Part shown: positions 49,315-58,841 of the stretch, one piece after another
Layout of the letters: each line of letters starts with the position of its first letter
Position numbering within the stretch: position 1 is the first letter of the stretch
Source of the DNA: Paenibacillus sp. GM2
GTDB taxonomy: Bacteria > Bacillota > Bacilli > Paenibacillales > Paenibacillaceae
Reading direction: 5' to 3'
NCBI RefSeq assembly: GCF_900069005.2
Contig: NZ_LN831279.1
Coordinates: 3,306,390-3,370,389 of the forward strand
Length of the DNA stretch: 64,000 nt
Translations under genes and position numbers: made by a program
The notes under the pieces: generated by a model
The model's database searches: none
Seen by the model: only the letters and a program-made list of their open reading frames with translations
Told to the model about the DNA's origin: nothing

Positions 49315-52300
49315 CTAGAACTGCAGCAAGCGATATACGACTCGTGCTGCTTCCGCTCGGGTCAGATCGGCGCGAGGCGCAAATTGATTCCGCTCTCTGC
49401 CCTGGAGTAATCCGAGCGACACAGCAGAGACAACGGATTCAGCCGCCCAACCGGCAACCTCATTCCGATCAGCAAATGGATAAATCATGGCTTGCTGAGG
49501 TACAAGTTCGCCAAATAGAGCATACGCCTTCATCAGCATCACTGCCATTTCCTCACGAGTGATCGCGGTTTGCGGATCGAAGTGCCCGTTTCCTTTGCCG
49601 TTCACAATTCCATATTGGTAAGCGATCTCTATCGCTTCAGCATACCAGGCCTCGGCCGGAACATCTGCAAACCTCCCCGAGACCACACCTGCTTCAGTTC
49701 CTGTTCCAGCCATCCACGACCCATGCTGCATTGCGATTGCAGTGACGTCGTATTTAATCGACAAAGCGCGTACAAGCAAGGCGGTGAATTCCGAGCGACT
49801 GATCGAACGGGTCGGGTTAAATGATCCTTTGCCGTCGCCTTCGATCAGCTGTTTGGCTGCGAGCTCGGCGATGATTTGCTGTGCCCAATAGTCAGGAGAG
49901 ACATCTGCAAATGTCTTCGCTACCTGCAAAGCTGTATATGTGCCAGGGTGATAAAGGTTTGCCGCAATCATTTCGTCCGACCATTTACCGCCGGTGTACG
50001 TATAACTTCCATTCGCCACCTTGAAAATTCCCGCAATATGTCTATTCGTTTCCAGGTCAAGCAGGAGACGGAGCTTAAGCGGGGTCGGGAACTGAAACAA
50101 GCGTTTCACCACACCCTCGGAAGTCGTCAACATCAAATCCACATCATAACCTAACGTCAGAACGTGAATAGTTGTAGAGGTATCGACATTCGCTGACTGC
50201 ATCATGGCTTCAACATCCGTCAGGTTGACCGGATTAATCCGTACCGTTATCGCAGCAGTATTAGCCGCATCAGTATCCAGGTCAAGCAATGCGAGCAATA
50301 CCTCTGCAGGAATAAGCAATGAAACAGCTCCATTCTTTAATTCAAGCGGATCTGATCCGAGCAACCGGAGGATACCATACGACAAAGTTACTTCATGTAT
50401 ATCGGTCGGGATCATCACAAAGTACGAGCCTTCCTCCGTCTTCTTCAACTGATCCGAAGTAATGGAGAGGCTGGCCGCACTGCCCGGCTTCTGACCATCA
50501 TTGCTTGCTGAACCAGCAGATTCCGCCGAGGATGGGCTTTCCGCTGGCGTACCCGGATTGCCTGAGGTACCCGGTTGCTCCGGATTCGTTGGCAATTCCG
50601 GAATATCGGCAGTTCGGATGAGCTCCATATCGTCCAAATACCCCCATACTTCCCCTGGTGCCTCCACCTCAAAGCCCACCGTGATCCGTCCGTTCATAAT
50701 CTTGATGTTCTCAACCTGATAGGGCTTCCATACATTCCATCCGGTATTTACCATATCGGTACTGAGCACTTCCTCGCCCTGCTTCGCGAACAGCTTAAGC
50801 ACCGTATCTCCGCCGCCACCGGAAGCCCACGCCTTCAGCGTATAAATTCCATTCTCCAGGCCCGTAATGTCCTGGGTTAATTGATATTTATACGGTTCAC
50901 CATACCAATAATTAAATGCATAGTTGCCGGAATGCGCATTGGCTGCATTATGCTCGACCTTACCAACATCACCGGTCCCGGTAAGTGTCCATTCCGATAA
51001 GTCGCCGACTTCAAAGCCCGGATTTCTGATCTCGTTCGCTTGAGCCAGCACGGTGATTTCAATCGAAGCCTTTTGGGATATCCCTTCCACCGTTCCATAC
51101 AACGTAAATTTACCAGGCGTAGTCCATTGTTCACCCTCCATTTCATCCCATGCCACCGGTACGGAGTGAATCGAGCCTTCATTGAACAAGACGCTCGCCG
51201 CAGTCGGCAAAGATGGTACACCGCCTTTTGGAATCGTGATGGCTTGCGATGGATACACAAGGAGTGGCAATTTGTCAGCAATGCTGCCCGGGATAAATTG
51301 AAATGCATCAAGCGATGGCAGAGCATTGCCGTCAAAGTCGAATATCGCTTGATTCTCCCAGGCGTTCCCTTCGCCCGACTTCCAGCCTACACCAGGCAGC
51401 CAGGCTGGTTCCCAATAGAAGACGCCGAGGCCTCTATGGCCATCAACATGGGCGACCGTATTCATGACCGTCTCTGTCACCAGCTTCTGATTTGCAACGG
51501 ATGCCGGGAAACCGGCGATTCTCGTTTCATTCTCGCCCGCAATATTGCCATATTCATCGGCATCTTCGTAAGTATAGGGATAAGCGGTCTCAGCCACGAC
51601 GACTTCCTTGCCATAACGGGCGATCAGATCATTCATATTGCTCTTCAGATCCTGGAAGGTACCATGCCAATACGGGTAATAGGATAATCCGATGACATCG
51701 TAATCGACACCCCGCCGCTGAATCTGATCGAAAAAGCTGCGAAACTTGCCGTTGCTTCCCCCTTCGGCGAGATGAAGCATAATTTTCACTTCGTGATCCT
51801 GCGGCACCGTGTCGCGAACGGCTTGGCTGCCCTGCTGCAGCAGTTCCGCCAATCGATCGAAGTTGCTGGTCGATCCGTCAGGATGGAGTATGCCGCTGTT
51901 GATTTCATTGCCGATCTGGATCATATCCGGATAGGCATCAAGCGCGGCCAGCTCTGATAACACTTCATGCGTATATGAATAAACCGCCTGCTTCAAACCG
52001 CTAAAATCAAGCTCCTTCCATGCCTTCGGCTTCACCTGCTGGCCCGGATCGGCCCAGAAGTCGGAATAATGGAAGTCCAGCAACAGCTTCATCCCGGCCG
52101 CTTTAACCCGCTGAGCCATCGCCAGGGTATGCGGCTTATCGTTGTAGCCGTCCGCCTCTGCCGGATCATTCCACAGCCGCAAGCGGACATAGTTCACGCC
52201 GTGATCCTTCAGGATCGTGAGCAGGTCCTTCTTTGCGCCGTTGTCGTAAAATGCAGCCCCCTGATCTTCCAAGGCTTGTAGCGTGGAAATATCAACGCCT

Positions 52301-52884
52301 TTGATGAACTCGGCCGGATCATACGCTTCCTCCTCGATCTTCACCAACTCAACATCGTCAAAATATCCCCAGGTCCCAGCAGGCCCAAACACCTCAAAGC
52401 CAATCGTCACCTTGCCATCAGTCACTTCAATGTCATGTACCCAATACTGCGCCCATTGCTCCCATCCGGTGTTGACGATATCGGTACTTAGCCCCGTTGG
52501 ATCGTTATCTGCGGTCTCTGCATAAAACTTCAGTCTGGTCTCTCCTCCACCTCCGGACGCCCAGGCCCGCAGCTCGTAAATCCCGTCTTCCAGACCGTCG
52601 ACCGACTGAGACAGCTTGAACCAGGTCGGCCCGTTATCACTCCAGTAATTAAAGGAATAGGAGCCTGAATGCGGCGACAAGGAATTGACTGCATACGTAA
52701 TCTCCGTCACGGTCTGTGTCACCTTCCAACCGCTTAAATCCCCGCTCTCAAAGCCGGGATTCTGCAGCTTGCCTGGCGAAGATGCCAGCGGCAAATCCGC
52801 TGCCGCAGACCTCGGCGCATTCGCGAAACTTAAGTGTGAAAATGTCAATAGAAATACCAGAAGCATGAGTCCTGACTTTTTCAT
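49315..52884 (-). CDS. Secreted GH53 endo-beta-1,4-galactanase with CBM-like and SLH domains
   Basis: The 1189-residue protein has a signal peptide and a beta-sandwich CBM-like module (about 38-185, LQNPGFESGDLSGWKV). The GH53 barrel (about 190-530) has the acid/base in MIQIGNEINSG and the nucleophile in VVVAETAYPY. Next come an Ig-like linker, a second CBM-like module (IRNPGFEVGDLSEWTL), a Pro/Ser linker, an unknown beta region and three S-layer-homology domains (FADVSPDYWAQ, FADVPAEAWYAE, FADRNEVAGWAA). It cuts arabinogalactan or galactan outside the cell while bound to the wall. The two related CBM-like modules resemble CBM61. Confidence 0.93.
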   Translation of the reverse strand: MKKSGLMLLVFLLTFSHLSFANAPRSAAADLPLASSPGKLQNPGFESGDLSGWKVTQTVTEITYAVNSLSPHSGSYSFNYWSDNGPTWFKLSQSVDGLEDGIYELRAWASGGGGETRLKFYAETADNDPTGLSTDIVNTGWEQWAQYWVHDIEVTDGKVTIGFEVFGPAGTWGYFDDVELVKIEEEAYDPAEFIKGVDISTLQALEDQGAAFYDNGAKKDLLTILKDHGVNYVRLRLWNDPAEADGYNDKPHTLAMAQRVKAAGMKLLLDFHYSDFWADPGQQVKPKAWKELDFSGLKQAVYSYTHEVLSELAALDAYPDMIQIGNEINSGILHPDGSTSNFDRLAELLQQGSQAVRDTVPQDHEVKIMLHLAEGGSNGKFRSFFDQIQRRGVDYDVIGLSYYPYWHGTFQDLKSNMNDLIARYGKEVVVAETAYPYTYEDADEYGNIAGENETRIAGFPASVANQKLVTETVMNTVAHVDGHRGLGVFYWEPAWLPGVGWKSGEGNAWENQAIFDFDGNALPSLDAFQFIPGSIADKLPLLVYPSQAITIPKGGVPSLPTAASVLFNEGSIHSVPVAWDEMEGEQWTTPGKFTLYGTVEGISQKASIEITVLAQANEIRNPGFEVGDLSEWTLTGTGDVGKVEHNAANAHSGNYAFNYWYGEPYKYQLTQDITGLENGIYTLKAWASGGGGDTVLKLFAKQGEEVLSTDMVNTGWNVWKPYQVENIKIMNGRITVGFEVEAPGEVWGYLDDMELIRTADIPELPTNPEQPGTSGNPGTPAESPSSAESAGSASNDGQKPGSAASLSITSDQLKKTEEGSYFVMIPTDIHEVTLSYGILRLLGSDPLELKNGAVSLLIPAEVLLALLDLDTDAANTAAITVRINPVNLTDVEAMMQSANVDTSTTIHVLTLGYDVDLMLTTSEGVVKRLFQFPTPLKLRLLLDLETNRHIAGIFKVANGSYTYTGGKWSDEMIAANLYHPGTYTALQVAKTFADVSPDYWAQQIIAELAAKQLIEGDGKGSFNPTRSISRSEFTALLVRALSIKYDVTAIAMQHGSWMAGTGTEAGVVSGRFADVPAEAWYAEAIEIAYQYGIVNGKGNGHFDPQTAITREEMAVMLMKAYALFGELVPQQAMIYPFADRNEVAGWAAESVVSAVSLGLLQGRERNQFAPRADLTRAEAARVVYRLLQF

Positions 52885-52910
52885 TTCGTACCTTTCACCT
52901 CACAACTCTA

Positions 52911-54983
52911 CTAGAATGAATGATGCTCTCGCCTGAGTATCACGGATCCATGCTTAGGCAATACAAAGGAACTGGGAGCCGGCTCTCCGCTTTCAATATC
53001 CATATACACGGCAGCATCCAGACAAACCTCTACCTCTTGGCCGGAGAAATTAAGCAGGAATACATAATCCTGCTCGCCATCAGTACGAAGCTGTGCCGTT
53101 ACTCCATCCGGCAAGACGGTGTCGATTGCCCGTTTCACGCCGGCCTCGTCTACAAGCTTCCTGTACAGCGAGTCGTAGAATCGCTGCTCGCTGACTCTGG
53201 CCGCAAGATAATAAGCTTGGCCTGCGCCTAGCCGATTTATGGTCAATGCCGGGCCTCCGGCATAGAAGTCATCCTCGTAAGTAGCCAATACCTCAGCTCC
53301 CTCGGCGTGAATGATCTCACATAGCTCGTGAATTTCATATTTGCCTTCCAGCCCCAAGACGTTACCGGAGGACATTATCAACGCATTACGATCCTGCTCG
53401 TGCAGCCCGTCGATTTCTTCCGCCCAAATGCCAAGCGTGTTGCGCAGCGGTCCCGGGAAGCCATTCAGATAACAGAGATCATGCTCATCAACGATTCCTG
53501 TCCAATACGTGACCACCAGCGTTCCGCCGCGCTCTACATACTGTTCCATCCGCTTGCCCGTCTCTTCCCGCAGCAGATAAGCCATCGGAACTACGATCAG
53601 CTTATATCTGGCAAGATCATCCTTTGATCCAATGATATCGGTAGGAACGCCCAGCTCCCAGAGGGAGTGATAATGCTGCATCACTGTCTCTTCATAATGG
53701 ATTCCGCTATTGCGCGGCCCCTGCGCATCATGTATGGCCCAACGATTATCCCAATCAAACCATATCGCGGCTTCGGCTGGAACCTGAGTGCCGATAATCC
53801 CGCTCATTTGCGATAGCGTCTTGCCTAGAGCGGCAACATCCTGAAACACCCGCGTATGTTCATGCCCGACATGATCTACTACTGCGCCATGGAATTTCTC
53901 GCTGGAGCCCCGGCTTTTCCGCCATTGGAAATATTGCACCGTATCTGAGCCATGGGCAACGGCCTGCAAGGAAGAAAGGCGGTGCATTCCGGGACGCTTC
54001 AGTTTGCTCACCGGCTGCCAGTTCGTCTGACTTGGCGTGCTCTCCATCAGCATGAACGGCCTATGCTTCAGCGTGCGGAATAAGTCATGGTTGAACGAGA
54101 ACCAGACAGCGATCCTCGCCTCCGAATCTGCTTCATGCCAGGTCGGATACGCATCCCAGGAAATAACATCCACCGCTTCGGCGAACTCGCGATAATCCAG
54201 CCCGTAGAATAGATCCATCATATTGGCAGTGCACGGCAAGTCTGGATTGGCCTGCTTCAGCGGCGCGATCTCGTGCTTATAGAAGTCAATGGTCTGGTGA
54301 GATACGAAGCGGCGCCAATCCAGATGGTGACCATGCACCATCGTCTCTCCATGGGGGGCCGGCGATTCAATCTGTGACCAGGATGTATACGTATGGCTCC
54401 AGAAGGCGGTCCACCACGCATAATTCAGCGCGTCCAGCGTCCCGTATTTGTTCCTCAGCCAGGTCCGAAATGCTTCCTGGCAATAATCGCAGTGGCATTC
54501 GCCGCCGTATTCGTTCGATACATGCCAACCGATAACAGCCGGGTGATGGGTGTACCGCTCGGCAAGTTTGCTATTCATGATTCTGACCTTCTCCCGGTAT
54601 ACCGGGGAAGAATAGCAGTGATTATGCCGGTGACCGTGCAAATTGCGGCGACGGTTCGCTTCCACGCGCAGCACTTCCGGATATTTCTCCGACATCCAGG
54701 CCGGGCGCGCACCACTAGGCGTAGCAAGCCATACATATATGCCATTCTCGACTACCCGATCCAGGAGGCGGTCAAGCCATTCAAACGTAAATTTCCCTTC
54801 CTCCGGCTCCAGGGCCACCCAGGAGAATATCCCCACGGACATGACATTGCAGTGGGCCAGCTTCATCAGCCGAATATCTTCATCCAACACGCCAGGATCA
54901 TGCAGCCACTGATCCGGATTATAATCAGCGCCGTACATGAAGACCGGCAGCTTGCTGCTGATTGGCGAATGCTTGTAGTTCAT
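52911..54983 (-). CDS. GH42 beta-galactosidase
   Basis: The 690-residue protein has the GH42 start FMYGADYNPDQWLHDPGVLD, the acid/base in GWHVSNEYGGECHC, the nucleophile in PFMLMESTPSQTNW, and a glutamine-amidotransferase-like second domain. CxCxYC cysteines after the acid/base fit the GH42 zinc site. No signal peptide, so it trims imported galacto-oligosaccharides in the cytoplasm. It lies 26 nt before the galactanase. Confidence 0.95.
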   Translation of the reverse strand: MNYKHSPISSKLPVFMYGADYNPDQWLHDPGVLDEDIRLMKLAHCNVMSVGIFSWVALEPEEGKFTFEWLDRLLDRVVENGIYVWLATPSGARPAWMSEKYPEVLRVEANRRRNLHGHRHNHCYSSPVYREKVRIMNSKLAERYTHHPAVIGWHVSNEYGGECHCDYCQEAFRTWLRNKYGTLDALNYAWWTAFWSHTYTSWSQIESPAPHGETMVHGHHLDWRRFVSHQTIDFYKHEIAPLKQANPDLPCTANMMDLFYGLDYREFAEAVDVISWDAYPTWHEADSEARIAVWFSFNHDLFRTLKHRPFMLMESTPSQTNWQPVSKLKRPGMHRLSSLQAVAHGSDTVQYFQWRKSRGSSEKFHGAVVDHVGHEHTRVFQDVAALGKTLSQMSGIIGTQVPAEAAIWFDWDNRWAIHDAQGPRNSGIHYEETVMQHYHSLWELGVPTDIIGSKDDLARYKLIVVPMAYLLREETGKRMEQYVERGGTLVVTYWTGIVDEHDLCYLNGFPGPLRNTLGIWAEEIDGLHEQDRNALIMSSGNVLGLEGKYEIHELCEIIHAEGAEVLATYEDDFYAGGPALTINRLGAGQAYYLAARVSEQRFYDSLYRKLVDEAGVKRAIDTVLPDGVTAQLRTDGEQDYVFLLNFSGQEVEVCLDAAVYMDIESGEPAPSSFVLPKHGSVILRREHHSF

Positions 54984-55089
54984 TTCCAGCTTCCTCCTCT
55001 AATCCAATCATGTCGTTATTTGGAACAAAGTAGGGGACGGGCGTCCCCTACTTGTCATAGCAAACCCGTAAATGAAATCGAAACGCGGG

Positions 55090-56679
55090 CTATTGATTTG
55101 CCAGAAAAGCGTCAATTTGACTTTGCAGCTCCTGCCGAATGGTATCGATCCCCGCAGCCTCCAGCTGCTTGATCAATTCGGCCTGCCCCTTGTCGAGGTC
55201 ATCGATCAAGCCATACTCCAGTGGAATCGCATAACGCAGCATCACATTGCCTACGTTAGCAACCTCGTTCTTAACATGGGTATCGTCAAATACGAAGGTT
55301 TCCAGCGGAAAATGATAGACTTTATCCATCCAGCCCTCCAGTATTTGGTCAGCCTCTACCGGATAGGAAGCATCCTTTCTGTTCAGAAGCGAGTTCCAGC
55401 CCCAATTGGAGAACCCTGTGTAGCTCTCCGAGCTTGGACCCGGAGTATACTTGTCGTCGCCCGACGGCTCGTAATGCTTGCCGGCAATACCGTACATCGT
55501 CAAATCATGAATCTCTTTGTCATTTTGCAGCAGGTCAATCAGCATCAAGGAACGCTCCACGTTTTTCGAGCCGGCATGGACGGCCATTCCGTTCTGCGTG
55601 GAAATCGCGCCGATCTTCTTCTTATCCGGGGTAAGATCCACAATCGCCACTTCATATTCCGGCTTATCACGCCGCATCTCTGCCAAATTGAAAGCAAGGG
55701 TTCCCAGGTTCTGTGCATAGGAAGCCGTTTTGCCTGCCTTCATATCCTGCCATGTGTCATTTTTGTTGCTGACGATATTCTTCGACCAGACTTTGTTCAC
55801 AGCAAGATCCTTGTAATAAGCGAGCAATTGCGAGAATTCAGGCGTATCGTACACATTAAAAACCTGGCCTTTCTCATCGTCCAGCTTATAGGCAAACGGT
55901 ATGCTGTAATCTATCAAATTCCAATTGTTTTGCTGTTCCAGCAAAATTTGATCCAATTCATGCCATTTCCAGCCGTCCGCCGGCTTGGCTCCGAAACCGC
56001 TGATGCCTTGCTCGCCCGCAGCGATCGTCTTCACGTAAGCACTATAAGTTTCCGGGCTGTTGACCGGCTCAAGATGATACTTCTTGCGCAAATCCTCGCG
56101 AATTAGCACGACCTTATCTGTAACCTCATTATTGTTATTCGGCACCATGTACAGCTTGCCGTCTACTCCTGCCTGTTGCCAGGCAAACTCCGGCATCGCT
56201 TCCCACGTCAGCGGCGCATATTTCTGCAACAAGTCTTCCGTCAGTTCAACAAAGCCGCCTTTCCGCGCCTGGTCGTTGTAGTACGCCCAGTTCGCCGTGT
56301 AAGCGATATCAAAATTCTCGTTAGCGGCAAACTTCAACGGATATTTCTGTGACCAGTCCGCCCAATCGAGAAATTCGGCTTCCACGGTAGCGTTGATCTT
56401 CTCCTTCAGCAATTGATTCAGTTCTCCAAAAACCTCATCATAATCGGCTGGCTTCCCGCCGATCATAAGCATCTTCAGCTTCACCTCCTGGGATAGGTCA
56501 GGCTGACTGTCATCGGTCTGGTTCACGGCGGCGTTGTTGGCAGAAGCGCTCTTGCCACTGCTGCTGTTTGATTCCTGATTTGAGGCACTCCCCCCTTCGC
56601 CTCCGCAAGCTGTCAGCCAAGTGGATAGAGCAAATACCATCGCCAGCAAAAACATAAATCTCTTCTGTTTGTGTTTCAT
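55090..56679 (-). CDS. Oligosaccharide-binding lipoprotein (LplA type)
   Basis: The 529-residue protein has a lipoprotein signal ending STWLTACGG, a Ser/Asn-rich linker, then KLKMLMIGGKPADYDEVFGE as in LplA/YtcQ-type binding proteins. It works with the LplB/LplC-type permeases upstream. By context it binds galacto-oligosaccharides. Confidence 0.92.
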   Translation of the reverse strand: MKHKQKRFMFLLAMVFALSTWLTACGGEGGSASNQESNSSSGKSASANNAAVNQTDDSQPDLSQEVKLKMLMIGGKPADYDEVFGELNQLLKEKINATVEAEFLDWADWSQKYPLKFAANENFDIAYTANWAYYNDQARKGGFVELTEDLLQKYAPLTWEAMPEFAWQQAGVDGKLYMVPNNNNEVTDKVVLIREDLRKKYHLEPVNSPETYSAYVKTIAAGEQGISGFGAKPADGWKWHELDQILLEQQNNWNLIDYSIPFAYKLDDEKGQVFNVYDTPEFSQLLAYYKDLAVNKVWSKNIVSNKNDTWQDMKAGKTASYAQNLGTLAFNLAEMRRDKPEYEVAIVDLTPDKKKIGAISTQNGMAVHAGSKNVERSLMLIDLLQNDKEIHDLTMYGIAGKHYEPSGDDKYTPGPSSESYTGFSNWGWNSLLNRKDASYPVEADQILEGWMDKVYHFPLETFVFDDTHVKNEVANVGNVMLRYAIPLEYGLIDDLDKGQAELIKQLEAAGIDTIRQELQSQIDAFLANQ

Positions 56680-56754
56680 GACAAAATCCTCCCCCGATTA
56701 TTTTGACTTTATAACAACCTCTTCACTTATATCGATAACCAGGTTATCCTGTGG

Positions 56755-57699
56755 TCATCCTTTTACCGCTCCAATCGTCAAACCTTGCACAAAATAACGT
56801 TGAATAAATGGATAAGCGAGCAAAATCGGTCCGGTAGCGACGATCGTCATCGCCATTTTCAAGCTCTCGGTTGGCAAATCGAAATTTACAACTGCCCCCG
56901 ACTGCATAATCGCTCTCCTCATCCCGTCCATATTGCCGAGCAATCGATAGAGATAGTATTGCAGCGGCATCAAATCAGAATTGGAGATGAACAGGAGAGC
57001 ATTGTACCAATCATTCCAATAAGCCAGCGCAATAAACAGGCCGATCGTTGCCAGAGCCGGCTTGGACAGCGGAAGAATAAAACGGGTATAGATTTGGAAG
57101 TCTCCGCTTCCGTCTATTTTCGCCGATTCTATGATCGCCTCCGGGATCCCCCCCATGAACGACTTCATCACGATAATATAGAACACGTTCATCAGCATCG
57201 GCAGGATCAGCACCAGGAGTGTATCCTTCAGATGCAGGTAATTAACGATAAGCAGGTACCAGGGAACGAGCCCGCCGCTAAAAAGCGTCGTAAAGAAGAA
57301 AAAGAAGGAAAAGGCATTGCGCCACTTGAAATCTTTTCGCGCCAGCACATAGGAGGTCATCGAGGTTAAAAACAATCCGAACAGCGTTCCCAGCACCGTC
57401 ACCGTAATGGTCACGCCATAGGCCTTAAGCATATCCGCCGGATATTTGAACAGCAGATGGTAGGCCTCTGTCGAGAAGACCGCAGGGAATAGTTGATAGC
57501 CTTCTCTCGTAATTGTGCTCTCGTCCGTAAGTGAAGAGGAAATGACCAGTACAAATGGAATGATGCAAAACAGTGCAAAAATGGCTAATGACACATAACC
57601 AATGATGGACAGGAGCAGACGATCCTTTGGCTTCGTTCTGCGCGATGATGTATCGATTTTTCGCCCCGTTCCTCCGGACGCCGGTACTATTTCGTTCAT
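56755..57699 (-). CDS. LplC/YtcP-type ABC permease
   Basis: The 314-residue membrane protein has six helices, the EAA motif ESAKIDGSGDFQIYTRFILP and the end FIQRYFVQGLTIGAVKG, both typical of LplC. It lies 18 nt after the LplB-type gene. Confidence 0.93.
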   Translation of the reverse strand: MNEIVPASGGTGRKIDTSSRRTKPKDRLLLSIIGYVSLAIFALFCIIPFVLVISSSLTDESTITREGYQLFPAVFSTEAYHLLFKYPADMLKAYGVTITVTVLGTLFGLFLTSMTSYVLARKDFKWRNAFSFFFFFTTLFSGGLVPWYLLIVNYLHLKDTLLVLILPMLMNVFYIIVMKSFMGGIPEAIIESAKIDGSGDFQIYTRFILPLSKPALATIGLFIALAYWNDWYNALLFISNSDLMPLQYYLYRLLGNMDGMRRAIMQSGAVVNFDLPTESLKMAMTIVATGPILLAYPFIQRYFVQGLTIGAVKG

Positions 57700-57717
57700 A
57701 AGCTTTCCCCTCCGTAA

Positions 57718-58680
57718 TCAGAACAAAGCACGGTCTTTGTCGTATTTGCGTACAGCATAGTTCGCGAGCAGGATCGTAACAAATCCGAGAACGGATTGAT
57801 AGAATCCGGCAGCGGCAGACATGCCGATTTCATTCGAGGTAATCAGCATTCTGAATACAAAAGTATCGATAACATCCGTCGACGAGAATAACAGGCCGTT
57901 GTTGCCAACCATGTTGTAGAACATCCCGAAGTCTCCACGGAAAATGTTGCCAATCGCCAATAAGACCAGAATAATAATTGTTGGCATCAAGCTTGGGATC
58001 GTAATTTTGCGGATTCGCTGAAAAATGTTGGCCCCATCGATCTCGGCAGCTTCATACATCTCCGTATCGATGCCAGTAATGGCCGCCAAATACATAATCG
58101 TCCCGTAACCTAGCGTCTTCCAGGCGGCTACAAAGACTAATATAATCGGCCAATACGCAGCTGTATTATAGATATCGACAGATTCAAACCCGATTTTGTT
58201 CAACAGAACATTGACCATTCCAACGTCATAATTGAACAAGTTATAGGCAATCGCCCCCACAACGACCCATGAAATGAAATAAGGCAGGAACATAATGGTC
58301 TGCGTAATCTTGCGGAACCATTTACCGGCAACCTCAAACAATAGAATGGCGGCGAAAATCTGCAGCGAGTTATTAACTACGATAAACGCAACATTGTACA
58401 GTGCCGTATTTCTCGTTACACGCCAAGCATCCCCTGAATCGAAGAAAAAGCGGAAATTGCTAAGCCCGTTCCAAGGACTTCCGAATATACCGCCGCTGTA
58501 ATTGAACTGCTTGAAGGCAAGGACGATTCCTGCCATCGGTATATAGGCGAATAATAGAAAAAAGAATACGGCAGGCAGCAGCATCAATAGCAAAGTTCTA
58601 TACTTTTTCACATCGCTCCAAAAACCGCGGCTTTTCTTCATCCCCTTAACCAGCTCCCTTCTCTTTATCTCTGCCATCAT
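57718..58680 (-). CDS. LplB/YteP-type ABC permease
   Basis: The 320-residue membrane protein has the EAA motif EAAEIDGANIFQRIRKITIP and the end LANYAVRKYDKDRALF. The start is uncertain: the ATG pair at 58680 has no clear ribosome binding site, and an ATG 13 codons on (MKKSRGFW) gives a more usual N-terminus. It is the first gene of the LplBCA-GH42-GH53 transcript. Confidence 0.92.
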   Translation of the reverse strand: MMAEIKRRELVKGMKKSRGFWSDVKKYRTLLLMLLPAVFFFLLFAYIPMAGIVLAFKQFNYSGGIFGSPWNGLSNFRFFFDSGDAWRVTRNTALYNVAFIVVNNSLQIFAAILLFEVAGKWFRKITQTIMFLPYFISWVVVGAIAYNLFNYDVGMVNVLLNKIGFESVDIYNTAAYWPIILVFVAAWKTLGYGTIMYLAAITGIDTEMYEAAEIDGANIFQRIRKITIPSLMPTIIILVLLAIGNIFRGDFGMFYNMVGNNGLLFSSTDVIDTFVFRMLITSNEIGMSAAAGFYQSVLGFVTILLANYAVRKYDKDRALF

Positions 58681-58785
58681 TATAGAATGGCTTCTTCTAT
58701 TCAGAAATTCAGCGCCGCAACTAAATATAGTACTTTTTCCACGATAGCCTTAGAGGGCCGGCTGCAATTGGTAAAACTTCAAGAC

Positions 58786-58826
58786 AAAAAAACCGAAGCC
58801 GGCTGCAAAGCGCGAATTCGGTTTTT
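58786..58826 (-). terminator. Terminator after the response-regulator gene
   Basis: AAAAACCGAA and its complement flank a GC-rich 19-nt loop with internal pairing. The minus strand continues with seven T. It separates the regulatory genes from the permease operon. Confidence 0.8.
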
Positions 58827-58841
58827 GACCCTTAACAGCTC